The notes below the pieces were generated by a model, which had not been told where the DNA came from, ran no database searches, and saw only the letters and a list, made by a program, of their open reading frames with translations. Below are positions 17,146 to 24,299 of a DNA stretch of 64,000 nucleotides, piece after piece. Every line of letters begins with the position of its first letter. Within the stretch, counting starts at the first letter, position 1. The position numbers and the translations under genes were made by a program. Location: positions 62,001-126,000 of the forward strand of contig NZ_CAJFCI010000039.1 of the NCBI RefSeq assembly GCF_904061905.1, in the 5' to 3' direction. The stretch comes from Zestomonas carbonaria (lineage in GTDB: Bacteria > Pseudomonadota > Gammaproteobacteria > Pseudomonadales > Pseudomonadaceae).

Positions 17146-19077
17146 CTAGAGCCGGAAGCTCCCCATCTGCCGCGCCAGGTCGTCGGCCAGCGCGCGCAGG
17201 GCCCGGCAGTCGGCCTGGCAGCGCTCGGTGTCGGCGGACGTGGCGTGGGCCAGGTCAGCGATGCCCTGCACATTGCGGTTGATCTCCTCGGTGACCGACG
17301 ACTGCTCTTCGGTGGCCGCCGCCACCTGGGTGTTCATGTCGCTGATCCGCTCGACCTGCTCGGTGATCGCCCCCAGCGAGGTGCCGGTGCGCTGGCTGGC
17401 TTCGACGCCGGTGCCGGTGGCCGCCTGTCCCGCCTGCATCGAGCCGACCGCGCTGTCGGCTCCGCTCTTCAGCCGTTCGATCATCCGCTGGATCTCTCCG
17501 GTGGACGCCTGGGTGCGGCTGGCCAGGGTGCGCACCTCGTCGGCGACCACCGCGAAGCCGCGACCCAGCTCGCCGGCACGCGCCGCCTCGATGGCGGCGT
17601 TCAGCGCCAGCAGGTTGGTCTGTTCGGAAATGCCATGGATCACCGCCAGCACCTGGTCGATGGAGGCCACTTCCCGGGCCAGCTCGCCGACCGCCGTCGA
17701 GGCATCGCCGATCTCGCCGGACATCCGCTCGATATGGGCGATCGAGTCGCCGACCACCTGGCGCGCCTGCAACGCCTCGTGGCGCGCGCTCTGCGAGGCT
17801 TGCGCGGCCTGGCTGGCGTTGCGCGCGATCTCCTGCACGGTCAGGCCCATCTCGTGCACGGCGGTGGCCACCATGTCGGTCATCTCGCGCTGGCGACCGG
17901 CGCGGCCGGCGGTGTTCTCCACCACCTGGGCGACCTGCTCGACCGAGCCGCGCAGGCGCTGACTGGTGGCCAGCACCTCGCCGATCAGGCTGCGCTGGCT
18001 TTCCAGGAAGCGGTTGAAACCACGCGCCAGGTCGCCCAGCTCGTCGGCGCGCGACTCGTCGAGGCGGCGGGTCAGGTCGCCACCGCCTCCGCCGATCTCC
18101 ACCAACGCGGCGGTGACCTGCCGCAGCGGACGTACCAGCCCGCGCGCCAGCCAGGCCACCAGGCCGAGGAACAGCAGGGCCACGCCGCCGCCGACCAGGC
18201 TGGTGAGCAGCAGCGCGCGGCGCGCCTCGGCGTAGATTTCCGCTTCCGGCACCTCGCTGACCAGCAGCCAATCGATGCTCGCGAACTTCTGCGCCACCGC
18301 CAGGAAGTCCTCGCCATCGCGCTGGAAGCGCACCGCCCGGCCATCACCGACCAACAGTTGGCGGGTGGCATCGGCACCGATCAGTCCGTCCAGGCTGGCG
18401 CTGCCGCTCAGCGCGGAATCCGGGTGCACCTTGACCCCGCCCCGGCCGTCGACCAGGAACACCTGGCCACGCTCGCCGAAACGGAACTCGCCGATCATCC
18501 GCGACATGTCCGCCAGGTCGTAGCCCAGCCCGGACACCCCCAGGGTCTTGCCGTCCCGCTCGATGCGCTGGTTGATGAACAGAGTCGGCAGGCGGGTGGT
18601 CTTGTCGATGTCGATTTCCAGCACCCGGTCGCGATCGCTGTCGACCAGCCGGTAGAACCACTGGTTCTCCGCCTGGCTGCGGTCGATGGTGCGCGCCAGC
18701 CCCGCGCCGGTGGTGTAGTTGCCGCTGGCCAGGGCGGCGATGGAGGTGGTCCTGGCGTTCTGCTGGGCGCGCACGCCCTCCAGGTAACGGGCGAACTCGT
18801 CGCGCCGCGCCGGGTCCTCGCCGGCCGCCAGCCAGTCCTGCACCAGGCTGTTCCCGGCGATGGAGGCATTGGCGGTGATCGGCGCGGTAAGCACCCGCTC
18901 CAGATCGTTGCGGATCGCCTGCACCCGCGCCGGCAGGGCCTCCTCCACCAGGTAGCGATCGGCCAGGCGATCGACCACCCAGGCGTAGATGCCGATGACG
19001 AGGAGGATGCTGATCAGCAGGGCGGCGCCCATGCCGAGGGTCAGTTGCCATTGGATGCTGCGTTGCCAGATGCGCAT
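17146..19077 (-). CDS. Methyl-accepting chemotaxis protein with dCache-type sensor
   Basis: A 643-residue chemoreceptor. TM1 ([22 protein letters not shown]) is at about 13-35. A periplasmic double-Cache-like domain of about 240 residues contains [13 protein letters not shown] and [10 protein letters not shown]2 ([23 protein letters not shown]) is followed by HAMP ([10 protein letters not shown]) and a signalling domain with the hairpin tip [32 protein letters not shown]. It has no C-terminal CheR/CheB pentapeptide. The start was placed at [10 protein letters not shown] because the in-frame extension to 19260 crosses an AT-rich promoter-like stretch. The ligand cannot be told from sequence. 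Confidence 0.9.
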   Translation of the reverse strand: MRIWQRSIQWQLTLGMGAALLISILLVIGIYAWVVDRLADRYLVEEALPARVQAIRNDLERVLTAPITANASIAGNSLVQDWLAAGEDPARRDEFARYLEGVRAQQNARTTSIAALASGNYTTGAGLARTIDRSQAENQWFYRLVDSDRDRVLEIDIDKTTRLPTLFINQRIERDGKTLGVSGLGYDLADMSRMIGEFRFGERGQVFLVDGRGGVKVHPDSALSGSASLDGLIGADATRQLLVGDGRAVRFQRDGEDFLAVAQKFASIDWLLVSEVPEAEIYAEARRALLLTSLVGGGVALLFLGLVAWLARGLVRPLRQVTAALVEIGGGGGDLTRRLDESRADELGDLARGFNRFLESQRSLIGEVLATSQRLRGSVEQVAQVVENTAGRAGRQREMTDMVATAVHEMGLTVQEIARNASQAAQASQSARHEALQARQVVGDSIAHIERMSGEIGDASTAVGELAREVASIDQVLAVIHGISEQTNLLALNAAIEAARAGELGRGFAVVADEVRTLASRTQASTGEIQRMIERLKSGADSAVGSMQAGQAATGTGVEASQRTGTSLGAITEQVERISDMNTQVAAATEEQSSVTEEINRNVQGIADLAHATSADTERCQADCRALRALADDLARQMGSFRL

Positions 19078-19145
19078 GGTCGGTCCCGTATGGAAATGAT
19101 TGCCTGCGCTCGGGTTATCGGCCGCCGGGAACGGCGGCTTTATAG

Positions 19146-19155
19146 TTGTATACAA
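19146..19155. promoter_or_regulatory. TTGTATACAA palindrome upstream of the chemoreceptor
   Basis: A perfect 10-bp palindrome in an unusually AT-rich stretch (19141-19180) between the divergent chemoreceptor and diguanylate cyclase genes, about 70 bp upstream of the receptor start. On the minus strand CTATAA follows within a few bases and could be a -10 element. TTGTATACAA resembles GntR-family operators. The regulator is unknown. Confidence 0.4.
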
Positions 19156-19324
19156 AAATAAATACAAACACGCACAAAAGTACCAGCTACAGGGTCGACA
19201 CCGATGGGGACATTCGACGCTGGCAGCCCTCGAAATATATAAACGACGGAATACCGGCACATTGCTTCCATTGCACCAAGAGCGACGTTATGCTGTCACA
19301 CGGCCGAATTTGTGATCACAGCAC

Positions 19325-20455
19325 ATGGCACCCGACCCTCGTCTCCCTCCATCCGATTACTTCGCTCTCTGGCGGGAGTCCCAGGACACCCTGACCCGCA
19401 CGCGCCTGGGCGGTATCTACTATCTGCTGGCCTGGCTGCTGACCTGGGGCTTCTCCACCGAACCCTCCGCGCTGCTGCCCCTCGGTATCGCCGGCAGCCT
19501 GTTCTTCACCCTGCTGCTGACATTGCGCTGGCTGCACTGCCTGCCCGTGCAGGAGAACGAAGCCAACCTGCGGCACTGGATAGACCGCCACTGGACCCTG
19601 ATCTTCATCACCGCCCTGGGCTGGGGACTGGTGCACGCCTGGGTCCTGTACAGCCCCGAATTCGAAGCCTCGCGGCTGATCGCCACCCTCAGCACCCTGG
19701 CCTTCAGCACCGCCATGGCGTTCACCTTCTCCATGCGCAAGCGGCGCTGCGTGACCGCCCTCCTGCTGCTCTACCTGCCGGGCCTGGCGGTGCTCGCCCT
19801 GCAAGCGCGCGAGCAGATGGCCGTCCTGGTGACCCTGGCGCTCTACCTCAGCTACCTGCTGCTGGTGCTCAATCGCAGCCATCGCGAGTACCACGCCAGC
19901 CTCGCCCTGAAGCAGCAACTGATCGAGCAGCGCGAACGCTTCGAGCAGCTCAGCCGCACCGACACCCTGACCCAGTTGGGCAACCGACTGCAGTTCAACG
20001 GCCTGTTCCCGTCCATGGTCGCCAGCGCGCGACGCCAGCGGACGCCCCTGTCGCTGGTGCTGCTGGACATCGACCTGTTCAAGCGCATCAACGACGAGTT
20101 CGGCCACGCCAGCGGCGACGCCTGCCTGTACGCCTTCGCCGAGCACATGCGCCGGGTGTTCCGCCGCGACAGCGACATCCTGCTGCGCCTGGGCGGCGAG
20201 GAGTTCGGCGTGCTGATGCCGGGAACCCATCTGGAACAGGCCCACGAGTTGGCGGAACGCTTCCGTGGAGAACTGGCCAGCGAAGGCTTCGAACTGCACG
20301 GCCAGCACCGGACACTGACCGCCAGCCTGGGCGTCGGCAGCTTCGACCCTGAACGCGACGACAGCGCCGAAGCCTTCTTCAAGCGCGTCGACGACGCCCT
20401 CTATCGCGCCAAGGCCGACGGCCGCAACCGCCTGACCCTCGCCATCCCCGGCTGA
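19325..20455 (+). CDS. Membrane diguanylate cyclase (GGDEF)
   Basis: A 376-residue protein. The N-terminal 190 residues form about six hydrophobic helices with no recognised sensor domain, followed by a short linker and a GGDEF domain. The active site is RLGGEEFGVL. LSRTDTLTQLGNR and DIDLFKRINDEFGHASGD are intact, so cyclase activity is expected. An inhibitory I-site RxxD (RDSD) lies exactly five residues before GGEEF. It makes c-di-GMP from GTP at the membrane. It diverges from the chemoreceptor across a 247-bp AT-rich region and ends 6 bases before the convergent pbpC stop. Confidence 0.92.
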   Translation: MAPDPRLPPSDYFALWRESQDTLTRTRLGGIYYLLAWLLTWGFSTEPSALLPLGIAGSLFFTLLLTLRWLHCLPVQENEANLRHWIDRHWTLIFITALGWGLVHAWVLYSPEFEASRLIATLSTLAFSTAMAFTFSMRKRRCVTALLLLYLPGLAVLALQAREQMAVLVTLALYLSYLLLVLNRSHREYHASLALKQQLIEQRERFEQLSRTDTLTQLGNRLQFNGLFPSMVASARRQRTPLSLVLLDIDLFKRINDEFGHASGDACLYAFAEHMRRVFRRDSDILLRLGGEEFGVLMPGTHLEQAHELAERFRGELASEGFELHGQHRTLTASLGVGSFDPERDDSAEAFFKRVDDALYRAKADGRNRLTLAIPG

Positions 20456-20461
20456 TCCGGC

Positions 20462-22801
20462 TCAGTCGGAAACCCGGAACTCCACCCGCGCGGTCTGCCC
20501 GCTTTCATCGAGCACGCTCAACTGGTAGCGGCCCGGGCGCGGCAATGCCTGGCTGACCGGCGCATCCGCCATGCTCTCGGCTACCGGCGCGCCGTCGAGG
20601 AACCACCAGCGCCGCCCGCCGCCACCCAGGGCGGACAGTTGCAGACGCAACGGCTCGGCGCTGGAAGCCGGGCGGCGCAACTGGTCGCCGGGGCGCACGC
20701 CGACGATGGATAGAGGCGCCGGCAGCGGCTCGGCCAGCGCCGGGCAATCCGGGTCGATGGCGGGCAGCCGCGCCGCGCGGCGCTCACGACGCGGCAGCCA
20801 GGGCTCCAGGGCGGCCGGCCAGAACGCCAGCTCATGGGCGCTGGCATCGGGGCAGCCGGGCGCGACGCGCAGGCCCGCCGGGTTCAGCCAGACGGTCTGC
20901 CGCAGCCCCAGGCCGAGCGGCTGGTCGGCCGCCGGCAGGGTCGGCGGCACGGTGCCGTCGAGGGTCCAGGCGAAACGCTGGCGACGGCAGTTGGGATCGT
21001 TCCTGGGCATCGCCTGGCCGAGCGGCCAGCAGATCGCCGCCACGCCGATGCCGGCCGGTACCGCGTCCACCGGCTGGGCGATGCCGCGCTGGCCGTCGCG
21101 GTTGACCAGCAGGTCGTGTACCTGCAACAGCAGCGGCGCCGCCGAAGCAAGGCCGAACTGGCCGGGCACCGGGGTGCCGTCCGGGCGGCCGAGCCAGACG
21201 CCGATCAGGTAGCGCGGACCGACGCCAATCGCCCAGGCGTCGCGGAAGCCGTAGCTGGTGCCGGTCTTCCAGGCCAGGCTGGGGCGCTGCGCCAGTTGCG
21301 CGCGCGGGTCGCGATCCGGCCGCGACTGGCCGCTGAGGATGCGCCGCACGATCCACGCCGCGCCGGGCGAGAGCAGGCGCCGCTCGTGCAATTCGTCCTG
21401 CGCTTGCAGGCGCGGCCGCGCGGTCTTGCCGGCGCGGGCGAAGGCGCTGTAGCCGGTGACCAGGTCCTCCAGCCGCGCGCCGCCGCCGCCGAGGATCAGC
21501 GCCAGGTTCGGCTCGGCCAGGGGCGGCAGGGCGAGCGGCAAACCAGCGCCGCGCAGTTCGCCGGCGAAGCGCTTCGGCCCGTAGGCTTCCAGCAACTGTA
21601 CCGCCGGCAGGTTGAGCGAGGTGGCCAGCGCCTCGCTGGCCGACACCGGGCCGGTGAAGCCGCTGGAGAAATTGCCTGGCCGGTAGTCGCCGTAGCGGCG
21701 CGGCACGTCCTGCAACAGCGACGCGGAATGAATCAGCCCGGCGTCCATCGCCATCCCGTAGAGGAAGGGTTTCAGGGTCGAGCCGGGCGAACGCAGGGCC
21801 TGGACCATGTCGACATGGCCGAAGCGCCGCGCGTCGTTGATGTCGACCGAACCGAGGTAGGCGCGCACCGCCATGTTCTGCGCCTCGACCACCAGGATGC
21901 CGGCCGAAGTGGCTTCCGGCAGACGCGCGCGCCAGCCAAGCAGCAGGTCCTCCAGGCGACGTTGCAGCGGTGCATCGATCAGCGTGCGGATCAGCGGCGG
22001 GCTGCCGGGGCGGTTCAGGCGCCGCGCCAGCAGCGGGGCGAGGCGTGGCTCCTGGCGCGGGGCGAGCAGCACCGGCTCCTCCAGCGCCTCGTCCACCGCC
22101 GCCCGCGACCATACCTCGAAGGCGGCGAGGCGCTGGAGCACCTTGTCGCGCGCTGCCTGGGCGCGTCCGGGATGGCGATCCGGACGCAGCCGGCTGGGCG
22201 CCTGGGGCAGCACCGCGAGCAACGCCGCCTCGCTGCGGGTCAACTGCCCCGGCGGCTTGCCGAGGTAGGCCCAACTGGCCGCCGCCACGCCCTGCAGGGT
22301 GCCGCCGAACGGCGCGCGGTTCAGGTACAGGGCGAGGATTTCGTCCTTGGAGAGGTGCCATTCCAGTTGCGCGGTGCGCCACAACTGCTTGAGCTTGCCC
22401 GGCAGCGAGCGCGAATGCGGATCGAGCAGCCGCGCCACCTGCATCGACAGGGTGCTGCCGCCGGACAGCACGCGCCCGCCACTGAGGTTCTGCCAGGTGG
22501 CGCGCGCCAGGGCCAGCGGGTTGACGCCGGGATGCCGGTAGAACCAGCGATCCTCGTAGGTCAGCAGCGCCTCCAGGTAGTACGGCGACACCTCGTCGGC
22601 CGTCACCGGGTAGCGCCACACGCCGTCGGCATCGGCGAAACGCCACAGCGGCGTGCCGTCCTCGGCGAGCACCACGCGGGCCAGGTCGTCGCCCGGCAGG
22701 GGCAGCGGAAACAGGCGATCGGCCGCCCACAGCAGGAGCAACGCCAGCAGCGGCCAGCGGCCCCAGCGCCAGACGCAGCGCCTCCCTGCGCGCCAGTTCA
22801 T
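20462..22801 (-). CDS. pbpC: Penicillin-binding protein 1C
   Basis: A 779-residue class A PBP. A signal-anchor helix is at 17-30. The GT51 glycosyltransferase has EDRWFYRHPGVN (catalytic Glu83) and GGSTLSMQVARLL (114-126). The transpeptidase has SxxK STLK (Ser341-Lys344), SxN SLN (395-397) and KTG (from Lys512). The last roughly 180 residues form the BiPBP_C domain characteristic of PBP1C. It polymerises, and may cross-link, peptidoglycan in the periplasm. In enterobacteria pbpC is paired with an alpha-2-macroglobulin gene; here the A2M gene lies 1.5 kb away on the same strand, separated by a small GNAT gene and the DUF559 unit. Confidence 0.93.
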   Translation of the reverse strand: MNWRAGRRCVWRWGRWPLLALLLLWAADRLFPLPLPGDDLARVVLAEDGTPLWRFADADGVWRYPVTADEVSPYYLEALLTYEDRWFYRHPGVNPLALARATWQNLSGGRVLSGGSTLSMQVARLLDPHSRSLPGKLKQLWRTAQLEWHLSKDEILALYLNRAPFGGTLQGVAAASWAYLGKPPGQLTRSEAALLAVLPQAPSRLRPDRHPGRAQAARDKVLQRLAAFEVWSRAAVDEALEEPVLLAPRQEPRLAPLLARRLNRPGSPPLIRTLIDAPLQRRLEDLLLGWRARLPEATSAGILVVEAQNMAVRAYLGSVDINDARRFGHVDMVQALRSPGSTLKPFLYGMAMDAGLIHSASLLQDVPRRYGDYRPGNFSSGFTGPVSASEALATSLNLPAVQLLEAYGPKRFAGELRGAGLPLALPPLAEPNLALILGGGGARLEDLVTGYSAFARAGKTARPRLQAQDELHERRLLSPGAAWIVRRILSGQSRPDRDPRAQLAQRPSLAWKTGTSYGFRDAWAIGVGPRYLIGVWLGRPDGTPVPGQFGLASAAPLLLQVHDLLVNRDGQRGIAQPVDAVPAGIGVAAICWPLGQAMPRNDPNCRRQRFAWTLDGTVPPTLPAADQPLGLGLRQTVWLNPAGLRVAPGCPDASAHELAFWPAALEPWLPRRERRAARLPAIDPDCPALAEPLPAPLSIVGVRPGDQLRRPASSAEPLRLQLSALGGGGRRWWFLDGAPVAESMADAPVSQALPRPGRYQLSVLDESGQTARVEFRVSD

Positions 22802-22805
22802 CGGC

Positions 22806-23303
22806 TCAGTCCGTCAGCCGCCGGCCGACGATGACCAGGTCGCGTTCGACGCCATCCAGCACGGCGACGCGCGGCAGCTCGCCCCAGCGCTGGAAGCCAT
22901 AGCGCTCGAACAGTCCCAGGCTCGGCAGGTTGTGGCCGAAGATGAAGCCGAGCAAGGTATCCAGTTCCAGCTCCGGCGCGATGGCGATGGCCTGCTCCAG
23001 CAGGTAGCGGCCGAGGCCCTGGCCCCGGAAGGCTTCGTCCAGGTAGATGCTCAGCTCGGCGGTGCGCGCGTAGGCCGGGCGGCCGTAGAAGTCGGAGAAG
23101 CTCAGCCAGCCGGCGATCTCGCCATCCCGCTCCACCACCCACATCGGCCGCCGCCCGGTGTGCTCGGCGAACCAGCGCTCGCGGCTCTCGACGCTGACCG
23201 GCTCGAGGTCGGCGGTGACCAGTCGCGAGGCGACGGTCGAGTTGTAGATCGCGACGATGCGCGGCAGGTCGGCACGGTTGGCCGGACGGTGTTGCCAGGA
23301 CAT
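22806..23303 (-). CDS. GNAT acetyltransferase, phosphinothricin-acetyltransferase-like
   Basis: A 165-residue GNAT with the pat/bar-type layout: IYNSTVASRLVTADLEPVS, WVVERDGEIAGWLSFSDFYGRPAYARTAELSIYLDEAFRGQGLGRYLLEQAI (acetyl-CoA loop RGQGLG) and HNLPSLGLFERYGFQRWGELPRV. Relatives acetylate phosphinothricin, methionine sulfone or sulfoximine. The start MSWQHRPANRADLP is preferred to the longer frame. It ends 4 bases before the pbpC ATG on the same strand and so may be its operon partner. Confidence 0.85.
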   Translation of the reverse strand: MSWQHRPANRADLPRIVAIYNSTVASRLVTADLEPVSVESRERWFAEHTGRRPMWVVERDGEIAGWLSFSDFYGRPAYARTAELSIYLDEAFRGQGLGRYLLEQAIAIAPELELDTLLGFIFGHNLPSLGLFERYGFQRWGELPRVAVLDGVERDLVIVGRRLTD

Positions 23304-23395
23304 GGAATACTCCAGCGAAACGACGAGGGAACTCGCGGCGGGCGCGAGCGGCCCAAGATGGAACAGGACAGGCCCTGAGTTCAAGGACACCGACG

Positions 23396-23689
23396 ATGCG
23401 CGTAGAAAGCTTTTTCGAATGGCTCGGCGAAACGCTGGGCGCGATCATCCGTTTCATCGTCGAGGGAATTGGCGGTTTCTTCGCCCAGATCGGCCGCGCC
23501 GGCGCCGACTTCCTCGACGGCCTGGCCCGCGCGCTGGGCATGGACCCCACCTGGCTGAGCATCCTCGCGCTGATCATCGGCCTGTTGCTGCTGGTCCACG
23601 CGGTGCGCGCGTTTCTGCGTGGCTCGGTGGTGTACGGGTTGGTGGTGCTGTTGGTGGGGTTGTGGATGTTGAGTTTGTTGATTGGCTAG
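23396..23689 (+). CDS. Small membrane protein, unknown function
   Basis: A 97-residue protein. The first 45 residues form amphipathic helices rich in Phe, Gly and Ile (FFEWLGETLGAIIRFIVEGIGGFFAQIG). Two adjacent transmembrane helices follow (WLSILALIIGLLLLVHAVRAF and VVYGLVVLLVGLWMLSLLIG). Coding is supported by codon-position GC bias and by the clean divergent arrangement with the GNAT gene. I do not recognise a named family. It ends 9 bases before the outer inverted repeat of the DUF559 unit. Confidence 0.65.
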   Translation: MRVESFFEWLGETLGAIIRFIVEGIGGFFAQIGRAGADFLDGLARALGMDPTWLSILALIIGLLLLVHAVRAFLRGSVVYGLVVLLVGLWMLSLLIG

Positions 23690-23710
23690 AACAGCGGCCC
23701 TCTCCCCCGA

Positions 23711-23736
23711 CCCCTCTCCCGTAAACGGGAGAGGGG
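23711..23736. repeat. Outer palindrome, left copy
   Basis: CCCCTCTCCC / GTAAAC / GGGAGAGGGG, a 26-base hairpin-forming sequence. Its exact reverse complement is at 24253-24278. Confidence 0.9.
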
Positions 23737-23790
23737 TGACTGGGCTGGCCGCATCCGGGTGAAGATCACTTCCCATTGTGCTGGAACACT

Positions 23791-24129
23791 TTATGGGAGA
23801 GGGCTGACAGCCAGGCGAATCGCCTCCAGAACAGCCTCCGTTTCTCCCAGCACCTCATGGTTCCAGAACCGCAGCACCCGGAAGCCGCGCGCCTGTAGAT
23901 AGCGGTCGCGCGTTCGATCCCGCTCTGCTTGCTCCTGATGCTGCCCGCCATCCAGTTCGATGACCAGAAAGCGTTCCAGGCAAACGAAGTCGACGATGTA
24001 GGGGCCGACAGGCTTCTGCCGCCTGAACTTGAGCCCCATGAAGCGGTGGCCGCGCAGGTAGTACCAGATCCGTGCCTCGGCATCGGTCATGTTGCTGCGC
24101 AGCCGCTTGGCGTTTTCGCGCAAGCGCAT
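23791..24129 (-). CDS. DUF559 domain protein (Vsr-like endonuclease fold)
   Basis: A 112-residue protein with the DUF559/MTES_1575 core: MRLRENAKRLRSNMTDAEARIWYYLR, then GLKFRRQKPVGPYIVDFVCLERFLVIELDGGQH, then RTRDRYLQARGFRVLRFWNHEVL. The D..E.DG arrangement (VDF and IELDGGQH) is the PD-(D/E)XK-like metal site shared with very-short-patch repair nucleases. Activity is unproven in most members. The start at MRLRENAKRL was chosen; the in-frame extension to 24225 merely translates the flanking repeat. The TAA stop (23791-23793) lies inside an inverted repeat, so gene and repeat look like one unit. Confidence 0.75.
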   Translation of the reverse strand: MRLRENAKRLRSNMTDAEARIWYYLRGHRFMGLKFRRQKPVGPYIVDFVCLERFLVIELDGGQHQEQAERDRTRDRYLQARGFRVLRFWNHEVLGETEAVLEAIRLAVSPLP

Positions 24130-24165
24130 GAAAGCCTCCTTGCTTTCGTTCCTTGCCCTCTCCCC

Positions 24166-24191
24166 AGCCCTCTCCCATAAATGGGAGAGGG
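24166..24191. repeat. Inner inverted repeat, right copy with its own hairpin
   Basis: AGCCCTCTCCCATAAA (24166-24181) is the exact reverse complement of 23790-23805. It also extends into the local palindrome CCCTCTCCCAT-AA-ATGGGAGAGGG (24168-24191). It lies 36 bases upstream of the DUF559 start codon. Confidence 0.9.
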
Positions 24192-24252
24192 AGCCGTCCG
24201 AGCCGGAGGATACGACAACGTTCATTGAAACTCCGAGCTGTCGTCCTCGTCA

Positions 24253-24278
24253 CCCCTCTCCCGTTTACGGGAGAGGGG
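24253..24278. repeat. Outer palindrome, right copy
   Basis: CCCCTCTCCC / GTTTAC / GGGAGAGGGG, the reverse complement of 23711-23736. It lies 22 bases from the stop codon of the alpha-2-macroglobulin gene and could also form a hairpin at the end of that transcript. Confidence 0.9.
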
Positions 24279-24299
24279 CCGGGGGAGAGGGTATTCCAG

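Larger units (their letters stand above)
23698..24291. mobile_element. Candidate DUF559 nuclease unit with nested inverted repeats
   Basis: The left end 23698-23740 and right end 24249-24291 are 43-bp reverse complements with one mismatch (CCGACCCC against CCGGCCCC). Each contains the palindrome CCCCTCTCCC-GTAAAC-GGGAGAGGGG or its complement. Inside lies a second, perfect 16-bp inverted repeat: TTTATGGGAGAGGGCT at 23790-23805 and AGCCCTCTCCCATAAA at 24166-24181. The only gene is the DUF559 gene (23791-24129), whose stop codon lies inside the inner left repeat. The 594-bp unit starts 9 bases after one gene and ends 9 bases before the alpha-2-macroglobulin stop. No target-site duplication is obvious. 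Mobility is inferred from architecture only. Confidence 0.55.

Noticed and set aside
19316-20308. Minus-strand gene opposite the diguanylate cyclase
   Set aside because: Gln/Val/Glu-rich antisense frame without domains. The plus strand has an intact GGDEF protein with an I-site.
23791-24225. Longer 144-codon form of the DUF559 protein
   Set aside because: The extra N-terminus (SLSHLWERAGERA...) only translates the flanking palindromic repeat. The domain begins at MRLRENAKRL.
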